Source: JAGDZR01 sp049115695
Lineage (GTDB): Bacteria; Bacteroidota; Bacteroidia; Cytophagales; Cyclobacteriaceae
Assembly (NCBI GenBank): GCA_049115695.1
Contig: JAGDZR010000005.1
Coordinates: 196,063-260,062, forward strand
Direction: 5' to 3'
Length of the DNA: 64,000 nucleotides
Shown piece by piece: positions 23,040-32,546 of this stretch (positions are counted from its first letter, which is position 1; every line of letters starts with the position of its first letter). The position numbers and the translations under genes were made by a program. The notes beneath the pieces are model-generated. The model ran no database searches. It was given only the letters and a program-made list of their open reading frames with translations, and was not told the DNA's origin.

Positions 23040-25592
23040 TCACTCACTTGATGCTCCACTACTCACCATGTGACCATAATAAATGGCATTCAGGAATAGT
23101 TTATTTGTGCCATACCAGAATGCTCTGAAGTTGGTGTTAAATGAGAATGAAATGATACGACCGCTTCCACTCCTTGATACGATAACGCCTGCGCTATTCT
23201 TAATCCTTTCAAGATTTTCCTCTGACACATAGCCACTCTCCAGCGGATTTGAGGAGAATTGATAGGGGTAAGCATAAGGATTAGAGGGTGCCTTGAAGAA
23301 CGTGTTACTATTCACAAAAACAGGTAAGGTGTTGTTCGTATACCCAAATCCAATAGGATTGGTCAGGTCAAGCTTTCCGGAAAAAATTGCCCCGCCAGTC
23401 CGCTGAGCTCCTGTATACTCATTCATTAGTGCATATGGTTTTGGTCCACTTTTATCTCGATCAGACGCCACTGTTTCCAGTTTGATGATTTCCTGACTTT
23501 TAAGCCAGCTGTTGGCTCTCTTAAAGGCGATTACCTTTCCGCCATTTTGAATCCATGCTTTCAGTTTCGTTACGGCGCTTCCATTGATCGAACCATAGCT
23601 GCCATTCACCATCACAATGGTGTTGTATCGATTGAGATCCATTCTATTGAATACACGAATAGGAACAAGGCTCACTTCCATGTCGAATCGATTGTCTAAA
23701 AGATGCCAGACTTCTCCAGCATCATATGAGCTAACCCCTTCTTCAACCAAAAGAGCGATTTTCGGTTTATCCACACCGTAAAATGTGCGACTTCCCAAAT
23801 CAACACCCACGGTTGCGCCAGTATTGAGTGGGAAGATCTTGATGCCTTCCTCAACTTGCAGTTTTGAGAGTAATGCGTGAAGTTTTTCTGGGGATTCCTG
23901 TATTTGAACAGGTATTAAAATACTCCCTCTATTAAATGCTTGTCCGTTTAGACTAAAAGGTTCAAAGGCAGTTTTACAGATAATGTCTTCCTGGAGCAAT
24001 TTCCATAATAGCCTGGGAGCATAATATTCATCCCATGAAAATGCATACGCATAGTTTGATTGCTCAAAATCATCAACGACTGCAGCTTCACCAAAATATT
24101 GTTCTCCTTTGCTAACTCCAGCGATCTGCTTAGCAGTTAAATACGAGTGGTTGAGTCCAAATGCCATGGGCAATGTCCATGCCGAAACATCATAAAACAG
24201 GCTGTCTTCGAAAGTGGTAACCTTTTCAAACATAATGTTGATGAGGTTGTATTGAGCTTGATCAAATGGTACAAAAAAGCTTGTTCTGCTTGGATATTTT
24301 GTACCAGCAAGGCTCATGTCTTTTCCTAGTCGATACACCTCAATCTCATGTTGGATCATGATGTTTGCCAATTCCTCAGATCGTGCAGCGTCATTTTCAC
24401 TGCCAAATACGACTCCTTTTTGTGGACGTGCACCCGCTTTGCTGATGGCATCTTTATAAAATGAACGCTGGTGCTCGAGTAAATCAGTTCTTAAAGCAAG
24501 GGCTGCTTCAGTAGTTGACAGTGACGTGACAAACTGATTTTTAATCGTGAAAGGAAATTTAAGAATACCATGTGGGCTTTCCTGGGCATGACCTCTGGAG
24601 CTCGCCTGTTCAAATAAGATACCGACTGCTCCATTGATATCTGGAAAGGTTGATCCTTTACCATAATAGAAGTCATCGTAATCCTCTTCTGAGTAATACA
24701 GCGAACCTATTTTATCTAGTGCTTTTGCGTGATAAGTCCCTATTTTCTCAGTTAAAGTAATATTGTTTTTAGGAGTGTTTGGGTTGACTCTGGAGGGAAT
24801 ACCAGGTTGAAAAAAGAAAGTAGAGTAGGTTCCCATTTCATGGTGGTCAGTCAATACATTGGGTTTCCACTCATGAAACTTTGCAATTCTATTGCGAGCC
24901 TCTGGCTGCTGAACTGGTAACCAATCACGATTTAGATCAAACCAGTAATGATTGGTTCTTCCTCTTGGCCATTGCTCATTTTGTTCCATATTATTTCCAT
25001 CTGCAACAAGGTTTTTAGATCTCCTGCTATTTGCCCAGGTAGAAAATCGAGTTAATCCATCAGGGTTAAAAGAGGGATCAAGAAGAATAATTGAATTATC
25101 CAAAAGCTCATCAATCTCATCACCTTTAGCTGCAGCATAGTGGTAAGCAGTGAGCATACTTGCGTTTGAGCCGCTTGGTTCATTGCCATGAATACTGAAA
25201 CCTTGTAAAACAACGACTGGCATTTCTGCTGTTGATAGATTACCGGATTGAGATGGGTCGGTTAGCCGTTTGTGCGCAGCTTTGATCTCGTCAAGCTTTG
25301 AATGATTTTCTGGAGAAGTAACAATCAATAGCGCCTGAGGTCGACCTTCATGGGTCTGACCAAATTCTTCAATCGCAATTCTTGGAGAGGCATCAGCAAT
25401 TGCACGCATGTAGTAGACAAGCCTGTCATGCGTAATATGCCATTCCCCAACTTCATGGCCTATGATCTCCTGTGGAGTAGGAATTGATTGATCATAAGTT
25501 ACATTTTCAGGAAGGTAGTAGTCTAGAGTAGTCTGAGCGTATGTAGATACAGAAATTGCAACTAAGAAGATGCTTAATATGTGCTTGATCAT
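23040..25592 (-). CDS. M14-family zinc carboxypeptidase, exported
   Basis: An 850-residue exported peptidase. Residues 1-19 are a signal peptide. The M14 domain covers about residues 40-400: zinc ligands His135 and Glu138 (IHGNEPSG), His250 or 251 (LTDHHEMG), and the catalytic Glu is probably Glu328 (ILFEQASSRG). DPSFNPDGLTRF and YWFDLNRDW are typical of the Bacteroidota subfamily. The C-terminal half includes a class I glutamine-amidotransferase-like region (about 610-760) and probably binds the peptide rather than catalysing. It is probably involved in extracellular protein use. It converges on the LytTR gene with two bases between. Confidence 0.9.
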   Translation of the reverse strand: MIKHILSIFLVAISVSTYAQTTLDYYLPENVTYDQSIPTPQEIIGHEVGEWHITHDRLVYYMRAIADASPRIAIEEFGQTHEGRPQALLIVTSPENHSKLDEIKAAHKRLTDPSQSGNLSTAEMPVVVLQGFSIHGNEPSGSNASMLTAYHYAAAKGDEIDELLDNSIILLDPSFNPDGLTRFSTWANSRRSKNLVADGNNMEQNEQWPRGRTNHYWFDLNRDWLPVQQPEARNRIAKFHEWKPNVLTDHHEMGTYSTFFFQPGIPSRVNPNTPKNNITLTEKIGTYHAKALDKIGSLYYSEEDYDDFYYGKGSTFPDINGAVGILFEQASSRGHAQESPHGILKFPFTIKNQFVTSLSTTEAALALRTDLLEHQRSFYKDAISKAGARPQKGVVFGSENDAARSEELANIMIQHEIEVYRLGKDMSLAGTKYPSRTSFFVPFDQAQYNLINIMFEKVTTFEDSLFYDVSAWTLPMAFGLNHSYLTAKQIAGVSKGEQYFGEAAVVDDFEQSNYAYAFSWDEYYAPRLLWKLLQEDIICKTAFEPFSLNGQAFNRGSILIPVQIQESPEKLHALLSKLQVEEGIKIFPLNTGATVGVDLGSRTFYGVDKPKIALLVEEGVSSYDAGEVWHLLDNRFDMEVSLVPIRVFNRMDLNRYNTIVMVNGSYGSINGSAVTKLKAWIQNGGKVIAFKRANSWLKSQEIIKLETVASDRDKSGPKPYALMNEYTGAQRTGGAIFSGKLDLTNPIGFGYTNNTLPVFVNSNTFFKAPSNPYAYPYQFSSNPLESGYVSEENLERIKNSAGVIVSRSGSGRIISFSFNTNFRAFWYGTNKLFLNAIYYGHMVSSGASSE

Positions 25593-25698
25593 TTGACTGA
25601 ATGTTGTTCAATTCGAATTTCATGTCAAATGATGAAGTAATGAAACGGTACGATTTGTTTTACATGAACGGGGAGGATTTCATTGTCCAGAAGGGTAA

Positions 25699-27126
25699 TT
25701 AGAAATCAATTCCGCCAAGATGCATTTCTGATTGATGTTTCCGTTCAATCCTCGAGCTATGGACTAATTCTCTTTTCACGCCAGATTCAAGACGTCCAAT
25801 AGATCCTTTACCCGTAATGTCCAATAATACAACTTTCAGCAATGGTTCTTCAGGATCTCCCAGTGGAAGAATATTGGCAATGTAATCAGCTTCATTTACC
25901 TCAACATCAGGAACGAATCCTGTAGAGTAATCACTCCAATCTTCGGAATTGGCGAGCTTTGTAACGATAGGTTGAAGGGCCCATTTGTGAAGCAGATTGG
26001 AAGATTCCTTCTCTGTGTAATCAGACTTAGGTGAGTCATATAAAGTGCGAGATCCTTCATTTTTGCCTCGGGTAACTGCACCGACTACTTTTACATCCAT
26101 GTAGGGTAATAGTCCGGCAATAACCAGTTCACTCGCGGATGCAGTTCCTGAACCGGTTAGTATGTAAACTCTATCCAGAAAAAGTTCATTCAGATTTTCC
26201 TGACTAAGGCTTTCATAATCACCGTTGATCACATCCATCTGATTGACAAAGGGAAGCACCAGATTACTCTCTGATCGCTTTGTGTTGTAGAGTAATTTGC
26301 AAAATGTTTGTTGACCTGTTCCATTTCCATAGATCAGACTGCCCAGGTGCATGGCTGTATAAATCGAGCCTCCAGGGTTGTATCGAAAATCAATGACCAG
26401 TTCATCTATATTTTGTTCCTTAAACAAACCGAATGCGGCATTTAATTCAGCGTGATAAGTGTGTGTAAATCCATTGTACACCAGGTAGCCGATTCTTTTA
26501 TTTTCAAATTCAATAACCTTGGCCATATGCACAGGATTTTCTTCAAGTTGAATCGCTGTAATTACCGGAGTTTGATTTTTTGCAGTGATTTTTCCATTAT
26601 CAAGGCTGCCAAGGGAGAGTGAATAAGTAGGGTTGCTATAAAGTAACCTTTGATAATTGCCGGCTGTCAGGACTTCATCATTCACAGCATAAAAGAGGTC
26701 TCCTCGTTTCAATCCCGACTGATCAGCAGGAGATCCAGGTATGACATACTGTACATATCCCACAACACTATCACCTTGAAGTCTAACTAATCCAAATTCA
26801 TAACCGAAAGACTCAGTAATTCCCTGAAAGAGATTATTCAGTGCTTCATAGTCTTCAACGATCCATGAAAATCGATCTTCTTCATGCCTGAGCTCCTCGA
26901 ATAGGGCGTAAGGGCTGCTGAATTGATTGAGAAAATTAGCTTTTTCAGCTTGCGAAATATCATCAGCAAGGGGTTGAACTTCGTCCTGCCAGAAATACCA
27001 TGAGTTCATACTATTCCAGAAAAAGTTATTGACGGGATCCTGGACAATGGTAATCGGTTCATCATCATTGCAAGCGAATGTTCCGATGAGTAACATCAGA
27101 AGTAGAAAGGTGCGACTTGGCGTCAT
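25699..27126 (-). CDS. S41-family C-terminal-processing-like protease, lipoprotein
   Basis: A 475-residue lipoprotein protease. The signal ends in the lipobox GTFAC (Cys19), followed by an acidic DDEP. A PDZ-like domain at about residues 100-175 has GSPADQSGLKRGD. The S41 catalytic domain starts near 210: LVIDFRYNPGGS, the nucleophile in GSGTASASE (Ser330 likely) and the general base Lys355 in VTRGKNEGS. It is probably anchored in the outer membrane or periplasmic face and cleaves unknown peptides. It is a lone gene, 106 bases from the M14 peptidase gene in the same direction. Confidence 0.9.
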   Translation of the reverse strand: MTPSRTFLLLMLLIGTFACNDDEPITIVQDPVNNFFWNSMNSWYFWQDEVQPLADDISQAEKANFLNQFSSPYALFEELRHEEDRFSWIVEDYEALNNLFQGITESFGYEFGLVRLQGDSVVGYVQYVIPGSPADQSGLKRGDLFYAVNDEVLTAGNYQRLLYSNPTYSLSLGSLDNGKITAKNQTPVITAIQLEENPVHMAKVIEFENKRIGYLVYNGFTHTYHAELNAAFGLFKEQNIDELVIDFRYNPGGSIYTAMHLGSLIYGNGTGQQTFCKLLYNTKRSESNLVLPFVNQMDVINGDYESLSQENLNELFLDRVYILTGSGTASASELVIAGLLPYMDVKVVGAVTRGKNEGSRTLYDSPKSDYTEKESSNLLHKWALQPIVTKLANSEDWSDYSTGFVPDVEVNEADYIANILPLGDPEEPLLKVVLLDITGKGSIGRLESGVKRELVHSSRIERKHQSEMHLGGIDF

Positions 27127-27205
27127 CTTTAGGCGTTTAGTTCACAAACATAAGGATGTGAGGATAACGTTCCTATGAATTAATTATTGATTTATCAGGC
27201 GAGTA

Positions 27206-27724
27206 TTAAATAATCTCAACTGTTAACAGATGACTACCATCCATTACCGGCATATGACTTACATCTACACGATCTCCCGTATATTCTGCCAGACCTTCAA
27301 TGAGACCAATTCCTAGCTCTGGTAAATCCCTTCCGGTGTGGTAAATGATTTCAACACGTGAATCAGTTACTCTGATGGCTTGAAGATTAGGAATGATTTC
27401 ATGAAAATGAGGATCAAGTAAGTAATCAAGTTCCGCCTTTGAATCAATAAGCAACTGTACTATGTCTCGTTGTATGTTCAGCTCTTTGCTTTCGAGTAAC
27501 GACTTGATTAAAAATCTTCCAAACTCATTCAGAAGTTCGCTTTCCTCGATTGCAACTGATTGCGAATAGGTACTCAACAATTCATCAAAAACTGCGTTTT
27601 CATACTGTGATTTGGAGTCGACGGGAAGGGGCAGACCACAAGAACCTGCAAGTTGTTCCCAGCTATCAAGTTTGCGAATCGAAATCAGGAACAGCGCAAA
27701 CTGATTAATGATGTATCCGTGCAT
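27206..27724 (-). CDS. Stand-alone H-NOX-like (heme NO-binding) protein
   Basis: A 172-residue protein that looks like an HNOB/H-NOX domain. It opens with MHGYIINQFALFLISI, close to the typical MKG-IN start. The C-terminal half has PNLQAIRVTDSRVEIIYHTGR followed by GLIEGLAEYTGD. Tyr128-x-Thr130-x-Arg132 corresponds to the YxSxR heme-propionate motif, with Thr for Ser. The proximal ligand is probably His106 or His108, but the spacing to Tyr128 is some seven residues shorter than in well-studied H-NOX proteins. No histidine kinase, cyclase or cyclic-di-GMP protein is adjacent. Heme binding is likely but not certain; the partner is unknown. Confidence 0.75.
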   Translation of the reverse strand: MHGYIINQFALFLISIRKLDSWEQLAGSCGLPLPVDSKSQYENAVFDELLSTYSQSVAIEESELLNEFGRFLIKSLLESKELNIQRDIVQLLIDSKAELDYLLDPHFHEIIPNLQAIRVTDSRVEIIYHTGRDLPELGIGLIEGLAEYTGDRVDVSHMPVMDGSHLLTVEII

Positions 27725-27885
27725 GGGGTGTTGATTTTGGTGAAGTCAATATATTTTGAGTGGACTAATGAAAACGATTGTATTACGATGAGCAGGAATA
27801 ATTAACGTATGAATGGGAATATTTTTGAATGAATAGAATGAGTCCTAAGTGCCAGGAATGTATTTTGCTAAGAATTGAAAGTAAT

Positions 27886-28605
27886 ATGAAGGTAGTTTTT
27901 GAGAAGTATGTGCTGAAGTTGGTTTGCGTACCAATGATGCTATTGGTTTTTGTAGTCAATGGACAAACACAGGCTGGATTCACATCTGTGAAAGTGTCTG
28001 GTACCGCAACCAGGATGGTAAAGCCGGATAAGGCGGTCATTAATGTTGCAATGAGTGTTGAAAATATCAAGAGTGAAGTAGCCAATGATCAGGCACAGGA
28101 AAAGGTGCTTTCCGTTCAAGGGGTTTTGAAAAAGCACGGATTGCCAGATTCTTTGTTGAAGATCAGCTCCATAGCCGTTCGCTTCAATAAAAGCTATAAC
28201 GCTCAGAGACCGGATGTTTATGTGGCGAGCTTTAATGGAAAGATTGAAATACCGGCCAATGGTCGAATGATAACTGCATTGATTGAATCATTGGAAACAG
28301 CAACCGGCATAAATGTTAACGTTCAATTTGATTTTTATGAATCAACCAAAACTAAGGTGTCAGCTGAGCTGCTAAAGGAAGCTTTGACGAGTGCAAGGGA
28401 GCGTGCCCAGGTAATTGCAGGGACACTCAACAAGTCTATAATAAACGTTTCGAATGTCAGCTATGGCTACTCAAAAAGTGTTGAGCCGCCCGTTTATCGT
28501 GGCGCCCGCAGAGAAATGACTTTGGCGGCAGACGTTGGTATTGATATTACGATAGATGAGCGAATGCTCCAGGAATCTGTGGAAATGGAGTTTGTGTTGC
28601 AATGA
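27886..28605 (+). CDS. SIMPL domain (DUF541/YggE-like) exported protein
   Basis: A 239-residue protein of the SIMPL/DUF541 family, to which E. coli YggE (oxidative-stress defence) belongs. The ATG at 27886 gives a signal peptide ending near FVVNGQTQA. The domain starts VSGTATRMVKPDKAVINVAMSV, typical of the family, and includes ALTSARERAQVIAGTLNK. In-frame starts upstream (27829) lack a signal peptide. The stop overlaps the next start by four bases (ATGA), so it is coupled to the Crp/Fnr regulator. Biochemical role is unknown. Confidence 0.9.
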   Translation: MKVVFEKYVLKLVCVPMMLLVFVVNGQTQAGFTSVKVSGTATRMVKPDKAVINVAMSVENIKSEVANDQAQEKVLSVQGVLKKHGLPDSLLKISSIAVRFNKSYNAQRPDVYVASFNGKIEIPANGRMITALIESLETATGINVNVQFDFYESTKTKVSAELLKEALTSARERAQVIAGTLNKSIINVSNVSYGYSKSVEPPVYRGARREMTLAADVGIDITIDERMLQESVEMEFVLQ

Positions 28606-29183
28606 ATCAACATCAGTCGATAATTGAAGTCTTTGAAAGATTAGAAGAGATTGATCAATCAGAAATTGAGTTGATTGAGCAATGTTTTAAGCCAATAAAT
28701 GCTAAGCGAAAGGAACATCTTATTGGTAGAGAAGACGCAGCTGGGGCTTTTTATTTTATCAATAAAGGGTTATTGAGATTGTATGCCTACAAGGAAGGTG
28801 AGGAGCGAACCATGTTTTTCTTTTCAGAAAACATGATTGCCGGTTCAATCGACAGTTTTATCACCAATAGGAACGATGGGTTCATACTTGAATCTCTCGA
28901 AGATTGTGAGCTTCTGAAGGTTGATCGACTGGATTTAAATAGGATGTTTGCCGCTTCACATAAGCTTACCAGGATTACACTGGCACTCACTCAGCATCGA
29001 TTTAATTACCTTTTGTCATTTTTCAAATCATTTGTGCTTGATTCTCCAGAAGAGCGATACCTACGTTTGATAAGTATGCATCCAGAGCTGGCCGTGCGAG
29101 TTCCTCAGCATATGCTAGCTTCCTTTTTGGGTATTACGCCAGTTTCATTAAGTAGAATTCGCAAAAGAATAACGAGCAAATAG
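28602..29183 (+). CDS. Crp/Fnr-family transcription regulator
   Basis: A 193-residue regulator with an N-terminal cyclic-nucleotide-binding fold (GAFYFINKGLLRLYAYKEGEE) and a C-terminal HTH_Crp-like region (VPQHMLASFLGITPVSLSRIRK). No Cys cluster of the Fnr type is present, and the phosphate-binding cassette is not conserved, so cAMP binding is doubtful. Bacteroidota have many such one-component regulators of unknown effector. It is translationally coupled to the SIMPL-domain gene, which suggests that the two act in the same stress response. Confidence 0.88.
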   Translation: MNQHQSIIEVFERLEEIDQSEIELIEQCFKPINAKRKEHLIGREDAAGAFYFINKGLLRLYAYKEGEERTMFFFSENMIAGSIDSFITNRNDGFILESLEDCELLKVDRLDLNRMFAASHKLTRITLALTQHRFNYLLSFFKSFVLDSPEERYLRLISMHPELAVRVPQHMLASFLGITPVSLSRIRKRITSK

Positions 29184-29194
29184 GTTTCTTATCT

Positions 29195-29228
29195 TTTGTT
29201 AACGTCCAATACCCACGTTGTACATTTA
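29195..29228 (+). promoter_or_regulatory. Promoter of the SRPBCC gene
   Basis: TTTG (29195-29198) and TACATTTA (29221-29228, 7 of 8 to TAnnTTTG) with a 22-base spacer. Transcription would start near 29235, which favours the ATG at 29272 over those upstream. Confidence 0.4.
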
Positions 29229-29271
29229 CTTCGTGACCATGAAATATGTACTATTATTTAATTTAATCATC

Positions 29272-29730
29272 ATGGGAGATATAGTTAAAGAGAAGCAGAT
29301 ATACACGGAAATTGAGATAGATGCGACACCTGAGCAAGTTTGGGACGTGCTAATCGATTTACAGCACTGGCAGGATTGGAATCCATTTATCGTAAGCAGC
29401 GAAGGAAAAGCAGAGGAGGGTAGGAAAATAAAAAACACAATGGTGAATGGAGATAAGCGAATGGTTTTTAAGCCAAAGGTGCTGACTGTAGACAAATACA
29501 AGGAATTCAAATGGCAAGGACATTTATTGATACCCGGACTTTTTGATGGTATGCATAAGTTTGAAATCCAGCAGACCGCAGGTGGAAAGGTCAGAGTTGT
29601 TCAATCTGAACAGTTTAAAGGGATTCTTACTGGAATGGTTTTAAAACGGATTGGCGATGAAACGATTAGCGGTTTCAAAGCAATGAACGCAGCGCTTAAA
29701 GAACGAGTTGAGGCAGAAATATCGCAATAA
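29272..29730 (+). CDS. SRPBCC/START-like ligand-binding protein
   Basis: A 152-residue SRPBCC-fold protein from the ATG at 29272. It has the family start YTEIEIDATPEQVWDVLIDLQHWQDWNPF and the closing helix ISGFKAMNAALKERVEAE. These helix-grip proteins bind a hydrophobic ligand in a cavity; the ligand is unknown. An ATG at 29239 would add 11 mostly hydrophobic residues and cannot be excluded. It converges on galE. Confidence 0.85.
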   Translation: MGDIVKEKQIYTEIEIDATPEQVWDVLIDLQHWQDWNPFIVSSEGKAEEGRKIKNTMVNGDKRMVFKPKVLTVDKYKEFKWQGHLLIPGLFDGMHKFEIQQTAGGKVRVVQSEQFKGILTGMVLKRIGDETISGFKAMNAALKERVEAEISQ

Positions 29731-29784
29731 GATCTTATGAACTCAATACATATTTGAGTCCAGTATTTTATTTTGAAGCCTGAA

Positions 29785-30801
29785 TCAATGAAGCGTTTGT
29801 TGCCATTTCCAGGCAGATGACATCATTTCCTTCAGGCCTTTTTCAGCTTTCCAGCCGAGTTCATCATTGGCGAAGGTAGTGTCTGCATAGATTTGTTCGA
29901 TATCTCCTGCTCTTCTATCCACCACTAGGTAGTTCACCTTTACGCCAGCGGATTCTTCAAATGCGTTAATGGCCTGAAGCACTGATGAACCGGTTCCAGT
30001 TCCTATGTTGAAAAATTCGTAGTTGCTTTTTTGTGCCGCATTTTCCATTCGCTTCAATGCAATCACATGTGCTTTAGCAAGATCAACTACATGAATATAG
30101 TCACGCACCGCCGAGCCATCTGGTGTATTGTAATCTCCACCAAAGACTTTGAGTTGTGCTCTGATGCCCGCTGCAGTTTGCGTGATAAATGGGATAAGAT
30201 TGGCAGGTACACCCACGGGCAATTCTCCGATCAGTGCTGATTCATGAGCCCCTACAGGATTGAAATATCTCAATGAAATAGCATGTAAATTCGGATCTGC
30301 TTTTGTGGTGTCCTGAAGTATCTCTTCGCCAATTTGCTTGGAGTTGCCATAGGGCGATTCAGCTGGTTGGAATGGAGTTGACTCAGTCACTGGTAACTTA
30401 TCGGGTTGCCCATAGACGGTACATGAAGAAGAAAATACGACATTAGGCACCTGAAACTCCTTCATTACTTTAAGCAGGTTGAGCATGCCGTTGACATTCA
30501 CGTCATAGTACAACACTGGTTTCTCAACAGATTCACCAACCGCCTTTTTGGCAGCAAAGTGAATGATGCTTGAAAATTCATATTTTGCAAAAACTGCTTG
30601 CAGTGATTCCAGATTTCTAACATCCACCTGCTCAAATAGCGGCTTAACCCCAACTATTTGCTCGATTCGATCCAATACTTCAATATTGGAATTTGACAAG
30701 TCATCGATGATGACCACCTCAAATCCTTCATTGATTAATTCTACTGCCGTATGTGATCCAATGAATCCAGTTCCCCCCGTTAAAAGTACCTTTTTGCTCA
30801 T
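29785..30801 (-). CDS. galE: UDP-glucose 4-epimerase
   Basis: A 338-residue extended short-chain dehydrogenase that interconverts UDP-glucose and UDP-galactose. The NAD motif is TGGTGFIGSHTA; the catalytic Ser/Tyr/Lys triad is in FSSSCTVYG and SPYGNSKQIGE. The GalE-specific ISLRYFNPVGAHES and GTPDGSAVRDYIHVVDLA-like segments are present. Length matches bacterial GalE. It stands alone and probably supplies galactose units for surface polysaccharide. Confidence 0.95.
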   Translation of the reverse strand: MSKKVLLTGGTGFIGSHTAVELINEGFEVVIIDDLSNSNIEVLDRIEQIVGVKPLFEQVDVRNLESLQAVFAKYEFSSIIHFAAKKAVGESVEKPVLYYDVNVNGMLNLLKVMKEFQVPNVVFSSSCTVYGQPDKLPVTESTPFQPAESPYGNSKQIGEEILQDTTKADPNLHAISLRYFNPVGAHESALIGELPVGVPANLIPFITQTAAGIRAQLKVFGGDYNTPDGSAVRDYIHVVDLAKAHVIALKRMENAAQKSNYEFFNIGTGTGSSVLQAINAFEESAGVKVNYLVVDRRAGDIEQIYADTTFANDELGWKAEKGLKEMMSSAWKWQQTLH

Positions 30802-30924
30802 ATGAAATTAATTGAAGTGCAAGATTAGTTTAACTCATCGGAATATCATATTTCAGGAAACAGAAACCCACTGATTATCGATCACCCATTCCTCGAACCT
30901 ATCAATTCTTTGTACTTTTATCTT

Positions 30925-31971
30925 ATGAAGTATATGGTTTACGGGGCTTACGGTTATACCGGAAAGCTTGTTGTTGAGCAGGCAAAAAAGAAAGGACATG
31001 ATCTAGTGTTGGCGGGGAGGAACCAACAAGAATTGGAGGCGCTATCGGAAGCAACAGGATATAGCTCCATGACTTTTGATTTATCAGATACAAGCTTGTT
31101 AGTAGAGGCACTATCGAAGGTAAAGGCCGTGCTGCATTGCGCGGGTCCGTTCTCTGACACGGCAAAACCAATGGTGGAAGCTTGTATTCAAGCAGGCGTT
31201 CACTACATAGACATTACCGGAGAGGTTGAAATATTTGAACAAATAGCGACATACGACGAACAGGCGAATCAGGCGGGCATTATGCTCCTTCCCGGTGCAG
31301 GGTTTGATGTAGTGCCTACAGACTGTATGGCTGTTTTTTTGAAGGAGAAAATGCCTGACGCCACTTCACTTGAATTGGGATTTAAAAGCAGTGGTGGGTG
31401 GTCAAAGGGTACAGCACTCACCATGGTCGAAACCATCCCGAAGGGAGGTGCAGTGAGAGAGAATGGAAAAATTAGAAAAGTACCCAATGCATATAAAATC
31501 AAATGGTGGCAAGTTGAGGGTAAGAACCTCTCTTTTGTCAGCATTCCATGGGGTGATGTAGCCACGGCCTATCGTAGTACCGGAATTCCAAATATTACAA
31601 CTTATACCGCATTACCGCCTCGGACGATTCAACAGATGAAAAATACGGATTGGTTTAGGCCTGTTATGGGATTAGGCTTAGTACAAAAAATCCTCAAGAA
31701 CCAAACTCGAAAGCGATTTACCGGACCGGATAAAGCAGCTCGAGAAAGTGGAAGCAGCTATATATGGGGAGAAGCCACGGATAGTGAAGGCAAGTCAATA
31801 AAAGCTGAATTGCGAACCAGAGAAGGGTATTTATTAACTGCTCTTACAAGCACGCTGATCATGCAGAAGATAATTGAAGGGAGGGCCATTCCCGGGTATC
31901 AAACGCCCGCAAAAGCTTTTGGGCATGGCTTGATCTCAGAAATTGAAGGAACGGAATTAAAAGTTCTCTAA
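30925..31971 (+). CDS. Saccharopine dehydrogenase-like NADP-binding oxidoreductase
   Basis: A 348-residue protein of the saccharopine dehydrogenase NADP-binding family (trans-acting enoyl reductase group). The Rossmann motif is YGAYGYTGKLVVEQA at the N-terminus, with LHCAGPFSDTAKPMVEAC and HYIDITGE next. The ATG at 30925 is preferred to a TTG at 30910; a -7-like TACTTTTA sits at 30913-30920, so the leader is very short or absent. The stop overlaps the start of the MobA-like gene (TAATG), placing it at the head of the molybdenum-cofactor operon. Its substrate and any role in cofactor synthesis are unknown. Confidence 0.85.
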   Translation: MKYMVYGAYGYTGKLVVEQAKKKGHDLVLAGRNQQELEALSEATGYSSMTFDLSDTSLLVEALSKVKAVLHCAGPFSDTAKPMVEACIQAGVHYIDITGEVEIFEQIATYDEQANQAGIMLLPGAGFDVVPTDCMAVFLKEKMPDATSLELGFKSSGGWSKGTALTMVETIPKGGAVRENGKIRKVPNAYKIKWWQVEGKNLSFVSIPWGDVATAYRSTGIPNITTYTALPPRTIQQMKNTDWFRPVMGLGLVQKILKNQTRKRFTGPDKAARESGSSYIWGEATDSEGKSIKAELRTREGYLLTALTSTLIMQKIIEGRAIPGYQTPAKAFGHGLISEIEGTELKVL

Positions 31972-32546
31972 TGGTTGCCATTGTTTTAGCTGCAGGGGCA
32001 TCCTCTCGAATGGGCAACAATAAATTACTTCTCGATAAAAATGGGAAACCTATGATCGAATGGACAATTGATAGTGTGTCTCGTGCTCGCATTCAACAAT
32101 TGGTCATCGTTTCTGGAAGAGATGCTGATGTTATACAAACTATTGCCAATGCATATGATTGTAAGGTTGTTCACAATAGTAGTTATAGCAGTGGGTTGAC
32201 ATCTTCGATCAAACTTGGTGTTGACGCTTGTTCACAAAATGGCTCAGGGTTAATGATTTGTCTGGGCGATATGCCTATGATCACAACAAATCAATACAAT
32301 CAATTGATCGATCGGTTTGACGAAAACAAACAAAATGGAATTGTCAGGCCCTATTTTGGTGACCAGCCAGGGCATCCGGTGATTTTTGCAGCAAGTTACC
32401 GGCAACAATTGCTTGAATGTGACGAAATGGAAGGCTGTGCTTCGGTTATCCAATCGAATAAAGGACACCTGGTGGAACTGCCGGTAGATTCTACTAGTTT
32501 TGTTCAGGATTTTGATCGACCATCAGATTTAATAAATTGGCAGTGA
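31971..32546 (+). CDS. mocA: MocA/MobA-like molybdopterin nucleotidyltransferase
   Basis: A 191-residue NTP-transferase of the MobA/MocA type. It starts IVLAAGASSRMGNNKLLL (nucleotide-binding G-rich loop and Lys) and has CLGDMPMI (metal-binding Asp) and GHPVIF, which is typical of MocA. MocA attaches CMP to molybdopterin, making the dinucleotide cofactor of xanthine dehydrogenase-family enzymes. The distant XdhC gene supports MocA over MobA (GMP). Starts and stops overlap both neighbours. Confidence 0.82.
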   Translation: MVAIVLAAGASSRMGNNKLLLDKNGKPMIEWTIDSVSRARIQQLVIVSGRDADVIQTIANAYDCKVVHNSSYSSGLTSSIKLGVDACSQNGSGLMICLGDMPMITTNQYNQLIDRFDENKQNGIVRPYFGDQPGHPVIFAASYRQQLLECDEMEGCASVIQSNKGHLVELPVDSTSFVQDFDRPSDLINWQ

